From NCBI GenBank assembly GCA_030620035.1, contig JAUXAE010000027.1, positions 1 through 11,067 on the forward strand: a stretch of 11,067 nt of DNA, in the 5' to 3' direction. Source of the stretch: Dehalococcoidales bacterium (GTDB lineage: Bacteria; Chloroflexota; Dehalococcoidia; Dehalococcoidales; JAUXAE01). How positions within the stretch are numbered: position 1 is the stretch's first letter; every line of letters begins with the position of its first letter. This document shows, piece by piece, positions 1 to 6,977 of this stretch. Position numbers and translations under genes: made by a program. The notes beneath the pieces are model-generated. The model searched no databases. It saw only the letters and a list, made by a program, of their open reading frames with translations, and was not told the DNA's origin.

Positions 1-930
1 CGGCTACCCCGGGGGAAGAGCCTGGCTATAATTAGGCCACTGCTTGCGTTGAGCCGTAGAGAGACGGCCGGCTACTGTCAGAAGCATGGACTTGAACCCC
101 GAATTGATGCCTCCAACCTTTCATTGTCAAGTTTTAGAAACAGAATCCGCCTTCAGCTCCTGCCCCTGCTCAAGGCTTATAATCCCCAGGTGACTGAGGC
201 CCTGCTCAGAACGGCTGAAATTGCCGCCGATGACCTGGCCTTTATCGATCAAGAAGCCGCCCGGCTCTGGCCTGGAGTTGCCCAGAGGCAGGGAGACACA
301 ATTATTCTAGATAGGGAGGCTTTGGGCAAAATTCACCCGGCCCTGAAGCGGAACCTGCTGCGGCGGGCCCTGGAGGGCCTTCTGGGCAGCCTTAAGGATA
401 TTGAGGCGCGCCACATTGAGGGGATAATGGCCGCCCTAGACAAGCCGGCCGGTAAGCAGGTCAGCCTGCCCGGTGGCTTAATCTTTGCCATAGAATACGA
501 CCGGTACTTATTGGGCCCTGGGCCGGCGGCGATGTCTCCCTATCCTGTCCTTGAGGCTGAACATACCTTGGAGATTCCCGGGGAAACACACCTTCCGGGC
601 TGGCTGGTTACGGCAACAATCATCAACCGGGAAGAGATGACAGAAGAAGATGGCTTTACTGCCTATCTTGACCTTGATAAGACCGGTGGCAAACTGGTGG
701 TGAGAAGCCGCCGGTACGGTGACCGGTTTCAGCCGCTGGGACTGGGTCAATCCAAGAAGCTGGCCGAGTTTATGATTGATGCCAGGATTCCCCGCGCCTG
801 GCGGCAGAATGTCCCAGTTGTCTGCTCACCGGAGCACATCGTATGGCTGGTCGGCTGGCGGATTGATGAAAGGGTTAAGGTCACCGAAGAGACGAAGCGG
901 GTGCTGCGTTTAGAGTTCAAGCGGTGCTAG
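1..930 (+). CDS. tilS: tRNA(Ile)-lysidine synthetase TilS, C-terminal part (5' truncated by window edge)
   Basis: TilS uses ATP and lysine to convert C34 of the CAU-anticodon tRNA-Ile to lysidine, so that it reads AUA instead of AUG; it is cytoplasmic and normally essential. The frame is open from base 1 with no stop, so the N-terminal PP-loop ATPase domain lies outside the window and 309 residues are visible. The opening residues RPLLALSRRE match the end of the ATPase domain. SFRNRIR (visible residues 44-50) followed by LLPLLKAYNP is the typical linker into the helical substrate-binding domain. RRYGDRFQPLG (237-247) with KKLAEFMIDARIP and the WLVGWRID stretch form the TilS C-terminal tRNA-binding domain. 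A TTG at 49 lies inside the ATPase/linker region and is not a real start. The gene converges on pncB, with 104 bp between the stops. Identification is by remembered family motifs. Confidence 0.93.
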   Translation, partial: RLPRGKSLAIIRPLLALSRRETAGYCQKHGLEPRIDASNLSLSSFRNRIRLQLLPLLKAYNPQVTEALLRTAEIAADDLAFIDQEAARLWPGVAQRQGDTIILDREALGKIHPALKRNLLRRALEGLLGSLKDIEARHIEGIMAALDKPAGKQVSLPGGLIFAIEYDRYLLGPGPAAMSPYPVLEAEHTLEIPGETHLPGWLVTATIINREEMTEEDGFTAYLDLDKTGGKLVVRSRRYGDRFQPLGLGQSKKLAEFMIDARIPRAWRQNVPVVCSPEHIVWLVGWRIDERVKVTEETKRVLRLEFKRC

Positions 931-954
931 AGTTTCACCACAAGGGTAGATTGC

Positions 955-969
955 AGGGGCTTGGCCCCT
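955..969 (+). repeat. Small perfect hairpin after tilS
   Basis: AGGGGC (955-960), loop TTG, GCCCCT (964-969): a perfect 6-bp GC-rich stem 24 bases after the tilS stop. No T run follows on the + strand (the next bases are TCAAAAAG), so it is at best a weak intrinsic terminator or an RNA 3'-end stabiliser for tilS. Confidence 0.45.
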
Positions 970-1006
970 TCAAAAAGTTCTTCCCCCTCTTTGAAGGAGA
1001 GGGGGA
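968..1006 (-). terminator. Probable intrinsic terminator of the purF-pncB operon
   Basis: On the - strand TCCCCCTCT (1006-998), a 7-nt loop and AGAGGGGGA (990-982) form a perfect 9-bp GC-rich stem. It is followed after AGAAC by a run of five T (976-972). It starts 29 bases past the pncB stop, where a terminator is expected between convergent genes. On the + strand the same stem is followed by CCAAGGGGG, so it would end tilS transcripts poorly. The T run is short and slightly offset, which limits confidence. Confidence 0.55.
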
Positions 1007-1034
1007 CCAAGGGGGTGAGGTAGAAACAACCTCA

Positions 1035-2027
1035 TTACATCACCCGCTTGAGCCTGGGATTTGGGGTCTTGCCCGGGATGCGCCCCCTTTTGGCAATGGG
1101 CTTACCCTCTATCTCATGCAAATCGGCGGTGAAGTCAATCGGCCTGGCGCCGCTGATATAGCTGCCAACGCCAAAGCCATCAACCGGGGCCTCATTGTCA
1201 AGGAAGTACCTGATGCGCTCCGGGGTAAGGCCGCCGCTGACAAAAATCTTGACATGGTTAAAGTCGGCCAGGTCCAGTCGGGCCCTGGTCTCCTTGACCA
1301 GGTCGGCGGTCACCCCGCCCCTCTCACCGGGGGTATCCAGTCGCACGCTGTTAAGCCTCTCGCCCAGCGCCTGAGCTACCCGCAGGCTTTCCTCGGGATC
1401 ATCCTTGAAGGTATCAACCAGTGAGATGCGGGGCACCTCAGGCGGCATATACCTATCAAAGGCCAGCGTCGCCGTGACCGTATCGCCCATTACGATTATC
1501 AGGGAGTGGGGCATGGTCCCTGCTGGTTCCAGGCCGGCCAGTCGAGCACCGGCCACGCTGGAACAGCTGTTACAGCCGCCGACAATAGCCGAATAGTCCA
1601 TTATGCCGGCCACTTGGGGGTGCACATGGCGGGCACCAAAGCTGGTTATGGGTATGCCCCGGGCGGTTTCAGCACACTCCCTGGCGGCGGTGGCCCAGCC
1701 GCTACAGTGGGCCAGGATGCCGCAGATGGCTGTCTCATAGAGACCGTAGCTCTGGTAAGGGGCGGTGATGCGCAGGACCACCTCCTTTCCGGCCACCGGC
1801 CCACCATCAGCCAGCGCCCATACCTCGCGGTTATCCTCGGGCAGGACCCTTTCCAGTAGCGCCTTTACCTCTTCCATGCCGCAGAGGATGCCGGCCCGGT
1901 TGGCAAACACCTCCATGGTGGCCACCGGGTTGAGTTTTTCCTTCTTAAGTATCTCTACAGTGCGGGCAAAGTAGACATCGGCTGTCTCCCCGGATAGTAC
2001 TGCCTCAGAGGGTTCGAATCTAGCCAT
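1035..2027 (-). CDS. pncB: Nicotinate phosphoribosyltransferase (short archaeal-like type)
   Basis: Makes nicotinate mononucleotide from nicotinate and PRPP, the first committed step of Preiss-Handler NAD salvage. The 330-residue protein has the phosphoribosyltransferase barrel marks of the NadC/PncB superfamily: SFGARHVHP (129-137), GTMPHS (170-175), the strand-loop VSGGLTPERI (263-272) and GFGVGSYI (284-291), which bind phosphate and ribose. It is shorter than the enterobacterial enzyme of about 400 residues and resembles the compact archaeal/Thermoplasma-like form. The frame is open 35 codons further upstream, but ATG at 2027 is chosen: GGAGG sits 9 bases before it, the homologous start MARFEPSEAVLSGETADVYF follows, and the extension would run deep into pncA. 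The start overlaps the pncA stop by 8 nt (ATGGCTAG), implying translational coupling to the enzyme that supplies its substrate. NadC is the main alternative; the GTMPHS motif and the pncA neighbour argue against it. Confidence 0.88.
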   Translation of the reverse strand: MARFEPSEAVLSGETADVYFARTVEILKKEKLNPVATMEVFANRAGILCGMEEVKALLERVLPEDNREVWALADGGPVAGKEVVLRITAPYQSYGLYETAICGILAHCSGWATAARECAETARGIPITSFGARHVHPQVAGIMDYSAIVGGCNSCSSVAGARLAGLEPAGTMPHSLIIVMGDTVTATLAFDRYMPPEVPRISLVDTFKDDPEESLRVAQALGERLNSVRLDTPGERGGVTADLVKETRARLDLADFNHVKIFVSGGLTPERIRYFLDNEAPVDGFGVGSYISGARPIDFTADLHEIEGKPIAKRGRIPGKTPNPRLKRVM

Positions 2028-2562
2028 TAGCCTTAGCCTCCTTAAATCTGGTAACTTTGGCCCCCAGTATCTTTTCCATGTGTTCCAGGGCAAAATGGTG
2101 TCCCTTTTCATCAGGGGAGGCAACACAGTCAACGGGCACCTCTACATAGTAGTCACGGTTCCTGGCATCGGCCACAGTATGAAGGACGCAGATATTGGTT
2201 AATACGCCACAGACAGTAATCTTATCTGGCCTGAGCTGTTTTAGCCTTGCCTCCAGTACGGTATTAAAAAAGGCGCTGTAACGCTTCTTGGTTATTACCT
2301 CACCTGGATAACGGGCCAGTTCCGGGATGACCTCGGCTTCAGGGGTGCCGGCAATACAGTGGGGCGGGAACATCTTGAACTCAAGGTCATCGGGGTCATG
2401 GCGGTCGCAGATAAAGAAGACCTTGACGCCTTGCTCAAGTTCCCGCTCCAGCAGGCCCTGGACATTGGGGATTATGCCGCGGGCCTTATCACCGACATAC
2501 AGTGGATGGCCTGCTTCCATAAAACCTTTGAGCATATCAATTATCAAAACCGCATTAGCCAT
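2020..2562 (-). CDS. pncA: Nicotinamidase (cysteine hydrolase, isochorismatase-like fold)
   Basis: Deamidates nicotinamide to nicotinate and ammonia, feeding the overlapping pncB. The 180-residue protein shows the full catalytic set: Asp9 in LIIDMLKGF, Lys92 in TKKRYSAFFNT and the nucleophile Cys125 in VCGVLTNICVLHT. Asp53 and His55 (CDRHD) and His68 in FPPHCIAGTPEAE match the metal-binding residues of true nicotinamidases; the metal-free isochorismatase members lack these, so the family subtype is fairly firm. A GTG three bases upstream is also in frame, but ATG at 2562 is preferred because it lies 7 nt after AGGAGG (2570-2575), against 4 nt for the GTG. The Shine-Dalgarno directly abuts the purH TAA (TAAAGGAGG) and only 13 bp separate the genes, so pncA belongs to the purine operon. 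Confidence 0.9.
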   Translation of the reverse strand: MANAVLIIDMLKGFMEAGHPLYVGDKARGIIPNVQGLLERELEQGVKVFFICDRHDPDDLEFKMFPPHCIAGTPEAEVIPELARYPGEVITKKRYSAFFNTVLEARLKQLRPDKITVCGVLTNICVLHTVADARNRDYYVEVPVDCVASPDEKGHHFALEHMEKILGAKVTRFKEAKANG

Positions 2563-2575
2563 CACCCACCCTCCT

Positions 2576-4117
2576 TTAGTGCCTAAAGTGCCTGGTGCCG
2601 GTAAAGACCATGGCTATATTGTACCCGTCGGCGGCCTTAATCACCTCTTCATCCCTTATTGAGCCGCCGGGCTGGATGATGGCCGTAACCCCGGCCTGAG
2701 CCGCCCGCTCAATGCTGTCCGGAAAGGGGAACATGGCGTCAGAGGCCATAACGCTGCCCCGGGCCTTGTCCCCGGCCTTGGTCCTGGCTATGTCAACGCT
2801 GACCACCCGGTTGGGCTGTCCGGCACCCATGCCGACCAGTGTCTTGTCCTTGGCCAGGGCAATGGCGTTGGATTTTATGTGCTTGACCGCCCGCCAGGCA
2901 AAAAGCAGGTCTTCTATCTCAGCCTTGGTGGGCTCACGCTGGGTTACCAGGTTTAGACTGACGCTGTTTTCGGATAGTGAGTCTGAGGTCTGGATAAGTA
3001 GGCCACCCCTTACCCGGCGGTAGTCAAGGTAGCCGGGCCGGGAATTGATATAGGGCGGCAGCTCGGTCAGCAGGATACGCAAATCCCGCTTCTTCTTCAG
3101 CACTTTAAGGGACTCTGCCTCATACTCCGGGGCGATGACTATCTCATAGAAGGTCTTCACCATTTCCTGGGCCATGGCCGCGGTGACCTTGCGGTTAGCG
3201 GCCACAATGCCGCCAAAGGCTGATACCGGGTCGCCACTTAGGGCGCGGCGGTAGGCCTCAGCAATATCCTGGTGACTGGCCAGGCCGCAGGGGTTGGTGT
3301 GCTTGATGATGGCCACTGTCGGCGTCGAAAAGTCGCTGGCGGCACCCCAGGCGGCATCGGCATCCAGGATGTTGTTAAAGGAGAGCTGTTTGCCCCAAAG
3401 CTGCTTAGCCCAGGTTATGCCGCTGTCACTGCTGGCGGCTACTGTCTGCTCGGCATAGAAGGCCGCCGGCTGGTGGGGGTTCTCACCATAACGAAGGTCG
3501 TAGCGCTTTCTTAGGGCTATGGTCATCTCATCAGGGAAGCCTTCTGCGCCCTGCCTCAGGTACTGGGAGATGGCCGAATCATAGCTGGCGACATGCTGGA
3601 AGGCCTTCTGAGCCAGCCTCTGGCGCTCATCTAGGACTACCCCTCCCGCCCTCAGTTTCTCAAGGACTGGTGTGTAGTCGGCTGGGTCAACGATGACGAT
3701 GACGCCGGGGAAGTTCTTGGCCGCCGCCCGCAGCATGGTCGGGCCGCCGATGTCAATATTCTCCAGGGCCTCATCAAGGGTGACCTTCTTCTTGGATACC
3801 GTCTCAACAAAGGGGTAGAGATTGACCGCTACCAGGTCAATGGCCTGGATGTTATTCTGGGCCAGCTCGGCCATGTGAGCGGGAAGGTCACGCCGGGCCA
3901 GGAGGCCGCCGTGAACGGCCGGGTGCAGGGTCTTTACCCGCCCCCCTAGAATCTCAGGAAAGCCGGTAATCTCCGAGACGCTTTTTACTGGCACCTGAGC
4001 CTCGGTAAGTGCCTTTTTGGTGCCCCCGGTTGAGAATATCTCAAAGCCTAGCTGACTCAAGCCTTGGGCAAAATCAACCAGACCGGTTTTATTAGAGACA
4101 CTTAAGATGGCTCGCAT
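2576..4117 (-). CDS. purH: Bifunctional AICAR transformylase / IMP cyclohydrolase PurH
   Basis: Carries out the last two steps of de novo purine synthesis: 10-formyl-THF dependent formylation of AICAR, then ring closure to IMP. It has 513 residues, a normal length. The N-terminal MGS-like cyclohydrolase domain (1 to about 195) begins LSVSNKTGLVDFA and holds STGGTKKAL and GGRVKTLHPAVHGGLLARR (58-76). The C-terminal transformylase domain starts near RYDLRYGENPHQ (205-216) and carries the catalytic Lys272-His273 pair in IKHTNPCG. It also has SFNNILDADAAW, FGGIVAAN, and the C-terminal ASDAMFPFPDSIE and IQPGGSIRDEEVI stretches, and ends in the usual FTGTRHFRH. ATG at 4117 follows AGGAGG (4123-4128) by 5 nt. 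It lies 18 bp behind purM and 13 bp ahead of pncA. No missing residue or frameshift was seen. Confidence 0.97.
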   Translation of the reverse strand: MRAILSVSNKTGLVDFAQGLSQLGFEIFSTGGTKKALTEAQVPVKSVSEITGFPEILGGRVKTLHPAVHGGLLARRDLPAHMAELAQNNIQAIDLVAVNLYPFVETVSKKKVTLDEALENIDIGGPTMLRAAAKNFPGVIVIVDPADYTPVLEKLRAGGVVLDERQRLAQKAFQHVASYDSAISQYLRQGAEGFPDEMTIALRKRYDLRYGENPHQPAAFYAEQTVAASSDSGITWAKQLWGKQLSFNNILDADAAWGAASDFSTPTVAIIKHTNPCGLASHQDIAEAYRRALSGDPVSAFGGIVAANRKVTAAMAQEMVKTFYEIVIAPEYEAESLKVLKKKRDLRILLTELPPYINSRPGYLDYRRVRGGLLIQTSDSLSENSVSLNLVTQREPTKAEIEDLLFAWRAVKHIKSNAIALAKDKTLVGMGAGQPNRVVSVDIARTKAGDKARGSVMASDAMFPFPDSIERAAQAGVTAIIQPGGSIRDEEVIKAADGYNIAMVFTGTRHFRH

Positions 4118-4135
4118 GGAAACCTCCTTAGTTTG

Positions 4136-5158
4136 CTAGTCTAAGATTACCCTTGCCTCTTTGGTCTGTTTCACCACCTCACCGATAACCTTGGCCCCAG
4201 GTAAGGCTTTCATTATCTTGTCAACATTATCCGGTGTGCAGATGACCACCATGCCGATGCCCATGTTAAACACCCGGTACATCTCCTTGTTATCAATATT
4301 GCCCCGCTTTTGGATTAGCTGGAAGATAGGCGATATAGCCCACAATTTACTATTAAACTTAGCTGCCAAGCCGGCAGGTAGTATTCGTGGCACATTGTCA
4401 ATTAAGCCGCCGCCGGTAATATGGGCCATACCCTTGATAAAGGGCAGCAGGGGCTTTAGCTGGTGGTAGTAACAGAGGTGGGGTTCCAGAAGCTCCTGGC
4501 CCAGGGTTCGGCCTAACTCAGGGTAGTAGCTATTAAGTTTTGCCGGGGTCTCCCCAAAAATCTTACGCACCAGGGAGTAGCCATTGGTGTGCAGCCCGCT
4601 GGAGGCAAGGCCGATAATGGCATCACCAACCGCGATAGTCTTTCCGGTTATGACCTTTTCCTTCTCAACGACACCGACAATAAAGCCGACCAGGTCGTAG
4701 TCCCCCCCAGCGTATAGGCCGGGCATCTCGGCGGTCTCACCGCCGATCAGGGCACAGCCGACTTGGCGGCAGGCCCGGGCCAGTCCTTTGGCGATGGCCT
4801 CAACCCTTTCTGGCTTGAGCCTGCCCATGGCGATATAGTCCAGAAAGAAAAGCGGCTCGGCGCCGCAGGTAAGGATATCATTGACACAGTGATTTACCAG
4901 GTCAATGCCGATACTATCGTCTTGGGCCAGGGCGGCGGCAATCTTGAGCTTGGTGCCTACCCCGTCAACACTGGAGACCAGTACCGGCTGCTGATACCCT
5001 TTTAATTCAAAAAGGCCGCCAAAGAAGCCCGGGCCGGCCAGAACCTCAGGGCGCAGGGTAGTCCCGGCATGTCGTTTAATCAGCCCCTTGACCTTGGCGG
5101 CGGCATCAATATTAACACCGGCGGCGGCATAGCTCTTTTTAATCTGTCTTGCCTCCAA
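4136..5158 (-). CDS. purM: Phosphoribosylformylglycinamidine cyclo-ligase (AIR synthetase) PurM
   Basis: ATP-dependent ring closure of FGAM to AIR, step 5 of purine synthesis. With the start used here it has 340 residues. Motifs: the N-terminal KSYAAAGVNIDAA strand, GFFGGLFEL, SSVDGVGTKLKIA (about 62-74), DLVNHCVNDILTCGAEPLFF, the signature LIGGETAEMPG (137-147), SSGLHTNGYSLVR, ITGGGLIDNVPRILP (247-261) and MYRVFNMGIGM. All are typical of the PurM/PurL ATP-binding family. The start is uncertain and there is no ATG. TTG at 5179 has no good Shine-Dalgarno. TTG at 5158 follows AAAGGGA by 9 nt and is chosen. ATT at 5143, 8 nt after TTGGAGG, would give a start (Ile/Met)-KKSYAAAGV that best matches the usual N-terminus. 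It lies downstream of the small membrane-protein gene and 18 bp before purH. Confidence 0.93.
   Translation of the reverse strand: MEARQIKKSYAAAGVNIDAAAKVKGLIKRHAGTTLRPEVLAGPGFFGGLFELKGYQQPVLVSSVDGVGTKLKIAAALAQDDSIGIDLVNHCVNDILTCGAEPLFFLDYIAMGRLKPERVEAIAKGLARACRQVGCALIGGETAEMPGLYAGGDYDLVGFIVGVVEKEKVITGKTIAVGDAIIGLASSGLHTNGYSLVRKIFGETPAKLNSYYPELGRTLGQELLEPHLCYYHQLKPLLPFIKGMAHITGGGLIDNVPRILPAGLAAKFNSKLWAISPIFQLIQKRGNIDNKEMYRVFNMGIGMVVICTPDNVDKIMKALPGAKVIGEVVKQTKEARVILD
5152..5156 (-). promoter_or_regulatory. Shine-Dalgarno GGAGG inside the annotated 5' end of purM
   Basis: GGAGG (part of TTGGAGGC) is the strongest ribosome-binding match near the purM start, but the codon at the best spacing (8 nt) is ATT at 5143-5141, not ATG, GTG or TTG. 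It may be a chance match inside the coding region, or it may mark a rare ATT initiation. Confidence 0.4.
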
Positions 5159-5194
5159 TAGTAAGAATCCCTTTCCCAAAAACAGTATATTTGC

Positions 5195-5401
5195 TTAGCC
5201 TTTCCACCATTTTGTTCGGCTGCTAGCTGCCGCTAGGGGTGCCACCGCAATCCACAGGGTGATAGTTACCAGCATGGCCATAGGGTAGTCTATCTTTTCT
5301 ATGCCGAAGTCTGGGGCAATGGCGCCCCAGAGAAGCATGACAAAGAGAGAACTCAAAAAGAAGCCGGGTACCGCCGCTGCCAGTATTGTAGAGCAGCCCA
5401 T
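5195..5401 (-). CDS. Small two-helix membrane protein of unknown function
   Basis: A 68-residue protein that I do not recognise. Residues 4-29 (ILAAAVPGFFLSSLFVMLL and onward) and about 39-60 (YPMAMLVTITLWIAVAPLAA) are two strongly hydrophobic segments joined by a short acidic loop, APDFGIEKID. The C-terminus is basic (SRTKWWKG), so a hairpin with the tail in the cytoplasm is likely. Cys3 follows the start too closely to be a lipoprotein cysteine. ATG at 5401 is chosen over a longer frame beginning at 5446 because AAGGAGG (5408-5414) lies 6 nt upstream, an ideal site. The gene sits between purF and purM on the same strand, 36 bp before the chosen purM start, so it is probably co-transcribed, although a separate promoter is possible. 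The strong ribosome site and coherent membrane topology argue that it is real. Confidence 0.7.
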   Translation of the reverse strand: MGCSTILAAAVPGFFLSSLFVMLLWGAIAPDFGIEKIDYPMAMLVTITLWIAVAPLAAASSRTKWWKG

Positions 5402-5407
5402 ATCAAC

Positions 5408-5414
5408 CCTCCTT
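5408..5414 (-). promoter_or_regulatory. Ribosome-binding site deciding the start of the small membrane protein
   Basis: AAGGAGG, 6 nt before ATG 5401. It excludes the 15-residue longer frame, which would place the site inside the coding region. Confidence 0.75.
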
Positions 5415-5436
5415 AGAATAATAGAGTATAAATAGA

Positions 5437-5465
5437 ATGTTATCACCTGGGCAGGCCAGTTGCAA
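5437..5465 (-). promoter_or_regulatory. Possible weak sigma-70 promoter before the small membrane protein
   Basis: TTGCAA (5460-5465) and TAACAT (5437-5442) are separated by 17 bp, each with 4 of 6 consensus bases, upstream of the small ORF in the 113-bp gap after purF. A 7-bp inverted repeat (CACCTGG 5444-5450, CCAGGTG 5491-5497) flanks the -35 box. It may be an internal promoter for the lower part of the operon; such matches also occur by chance. Confidence 0.3.
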
Positions 5466-5514
5466 TCAAAGGAGGAAAATTAAAAGACTACCAGGTGTTT
5501 TAGCCTAGTGTCTT

Positions 5515-6927
5515 TCAGGTTGAAGGAAGCATGCCGTATTGCCGGCTAGTCTCCAGGGCCAACTTGTCCATCTCTAGTTGTACCGGCATTGGGTAGTCAC
5601 CGGTAAAGCAGGCCAGACAGAATATTTCCCGGGGCAGGGCCACTGCTTTAATCAGGCCGTCAATACTGAGGTAGCCCAGCGTGTCGGCGCCAATAAAGTC
5701 CCTGATTTCAGGTATTGTTTTCTGGGCGGCAATTAGCTCCCAGCGGGTGGCCATGTCTACACCAAAGAAGCAGGGGTAGCGGATGGGTGGGGCACAGACG
5801 CGCATGTGCACCTCTCTGACGCCGCCCCTTCTTAAGAGCCTGATTACCTGGGGTGTGGTGGTGCCCCTGACGATGCTGTCGTCAACCAGCACCACTCTCT
5901 TGTCTTGTAGTAGGGACTGCAGGGGGTTAAACTTCAGCTTAACGCCGAGGTCTCTTATTCGCTGGTCAGGCTCAATGAAGGTGCGCCCCATATACCGGTT
6001 CTTGATTAGGCCTTCCCCGGGCGGTATGCCCGACCTGAGGGCATAGCCGGCACCGGCCGAGGTGGCTGAATCAGGCACCCCGATAACTAGGTCGGCGTCT
6101 ACCCGGTGCTCTTCAGCTAAACCGGCCCCCATGGCCTGCCGCGCCGAGTAGAGCAGGCGGCCATTGATGACACTATCGGGGCGGGCAAAGTAGATGTACT
6201 CAAAGATGCACAGGGCTCTTCTATCTATCTCTTCCCGGTGGCTATCAACGCCGTTCTTGTTGATGGCCACTATTTCCCCAGGTTCAATCTCCCTGATAAA
6301 GTTGGCGCCAATGTGGTCCAGGGCGCAGCTTTCTGAGGCTAATACCCAGTCGCCGTTAGCGAGAGTGCCCAGGCATAAGGGGCGGACACCAAAGGGGTCG
6401 CGGACGCCAAAAAGGGTGTCCTTGGTCATGATAGTTAGGGAGTAGGCCCCTTTAAGCCGGCGCATGGCGTATCTTATCTTGCCCATCCAGTCCTTCTCAG
6501 GAGACGACAGAACAAGGTTGGCGATAACCTCGGTATCAGTAGCCGTGTGGAAGGTGTAGCCCTGGCCGGAGAGTTCCTGATATAGTGGCTCGGCATTGGT
6601 GATGTTGCCGTTGTGGGCTATAGCCAGGGCATGGGCACCCTGACCGACTATCATGGGCTGGACATTCTGGACATGGCTGGAACCCCTGGTGGAATAGCGA
6701 TTATGACCGATGGCAATAACCCCGGTGAGCCGGCTTAGTGACACCTCATCAAATACCTGGGATACCAGCCCCATCTTGGCGTAGACATGGAGATTTTTAC
6801 CATCACTGGTGGCGATGCCGGCGCTCTCTTGGCCGCGGTGCTGGAGGGCAAATAGGGCAAAAAAGGTAAGCCGGGCTACATCTTCATCAGGGGCAAAAAC
6901 GCCAAAAATGCCGCAAGCCTCGTGCAA
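5515..6927 (-). CDS. purF: Amidophosphoribosyltransferase PurF, Fe-S (Bacillus) type
   Basis: First and normally rate-limiting step of purine synthesis: glutamine plus PRPP to 5-phosphoribosylamine. 470 residues. The N-terminal Ntn glutaminase domain starts at Cys5 in ACGIFGVF, so the four residues MHEA would have to be removed to expose the nucleophile. ALQHRGQESAGIAT, GHNRYSTRGSS and AHNGNITNA line the glutamine site. The C-terminal type I PRTase domain has VVLVDDSIVRGTT (345-357) as the PRPP loop. Cys240, Cys386, Cys437 and Cys440 (ALCIFEY, RYPCFFG, FCLACF) are the four ligands of the 4Fe-4S cluster of the B. subtilis-type enzyme, which makes it oxygen sensitive. The start is TTG at 6927, 9 nt after AGAGG; no ATG or GTG fits. 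It is the first gene after the strong promoter at 6978-7007. Confidence 0.96.
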   Translation of the reverse strand: MHEACGIFGVFAPDEDVARLTFFALFALQHRGQESAGIATSDGKNLHVYAKMGLVSQVFDEVSLSRLTGVIAIGHNRYSTRGSSHVQNVQPMIVGQGAHALAIAHNGNITNAEPLYQELSGQGYTFHTATDTEVIANLVLSSPEKDWMGKIRYAMRRLKGAYSLTIMTKDTLFGVRDPFGVRPLCLGTLANGDWVLASESCALDHIGANFIREIEPGEIVAINKNGVDSHREEIDRRALCIFEYIYFARPDSVINGRLLYSARQAMGAGLAEEHRVDADLVIGVPDSATSAGAGYALRSGIPPGEGLIKNRYMGRTFIEPDQRIRDLGVKLKFNPLQSLLQDKRVVLVDDSIVRGTTTPQVIRLLRRGGVREVHMRVCAPPIRYPCFFGVDMATRWELIAAQKTIPEIRDFIGADTLGYLSIDGLIKAVALPREIFCLACFTGDYPMPVQLEMDKLALETSRQYGMLPST

Positions 6928-6977
6928 GTCCCCCAGCCTCTTTAGTTTATTCAGACTAACCCAGTAACCCTAATATT

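Noticed and set aside
924..1424. 166-codon open frame on the + strand opposite pncB
   Set aside because: It lies antisense to clear PncB coding sequence, has no family motif, and reads through the terminator palindrome; it is a shadow of high-GC codon use.
2028..2132. 35-residue N-terminal extension of PncB
   Set aside because: It would lie within pncA in another frame, while ATG 2027 has GGAGG at good spacing and starts at the expected conserved residues.
6928..6977. Possible purine riboswitch or attenuator in the purF leader
   Set aside because: The leader is about 45 nt, too short for a purine aptamer, and has only a 5-bp inverted pair (TTAGT/ACTAA) and a GGGTTA direct repeat.
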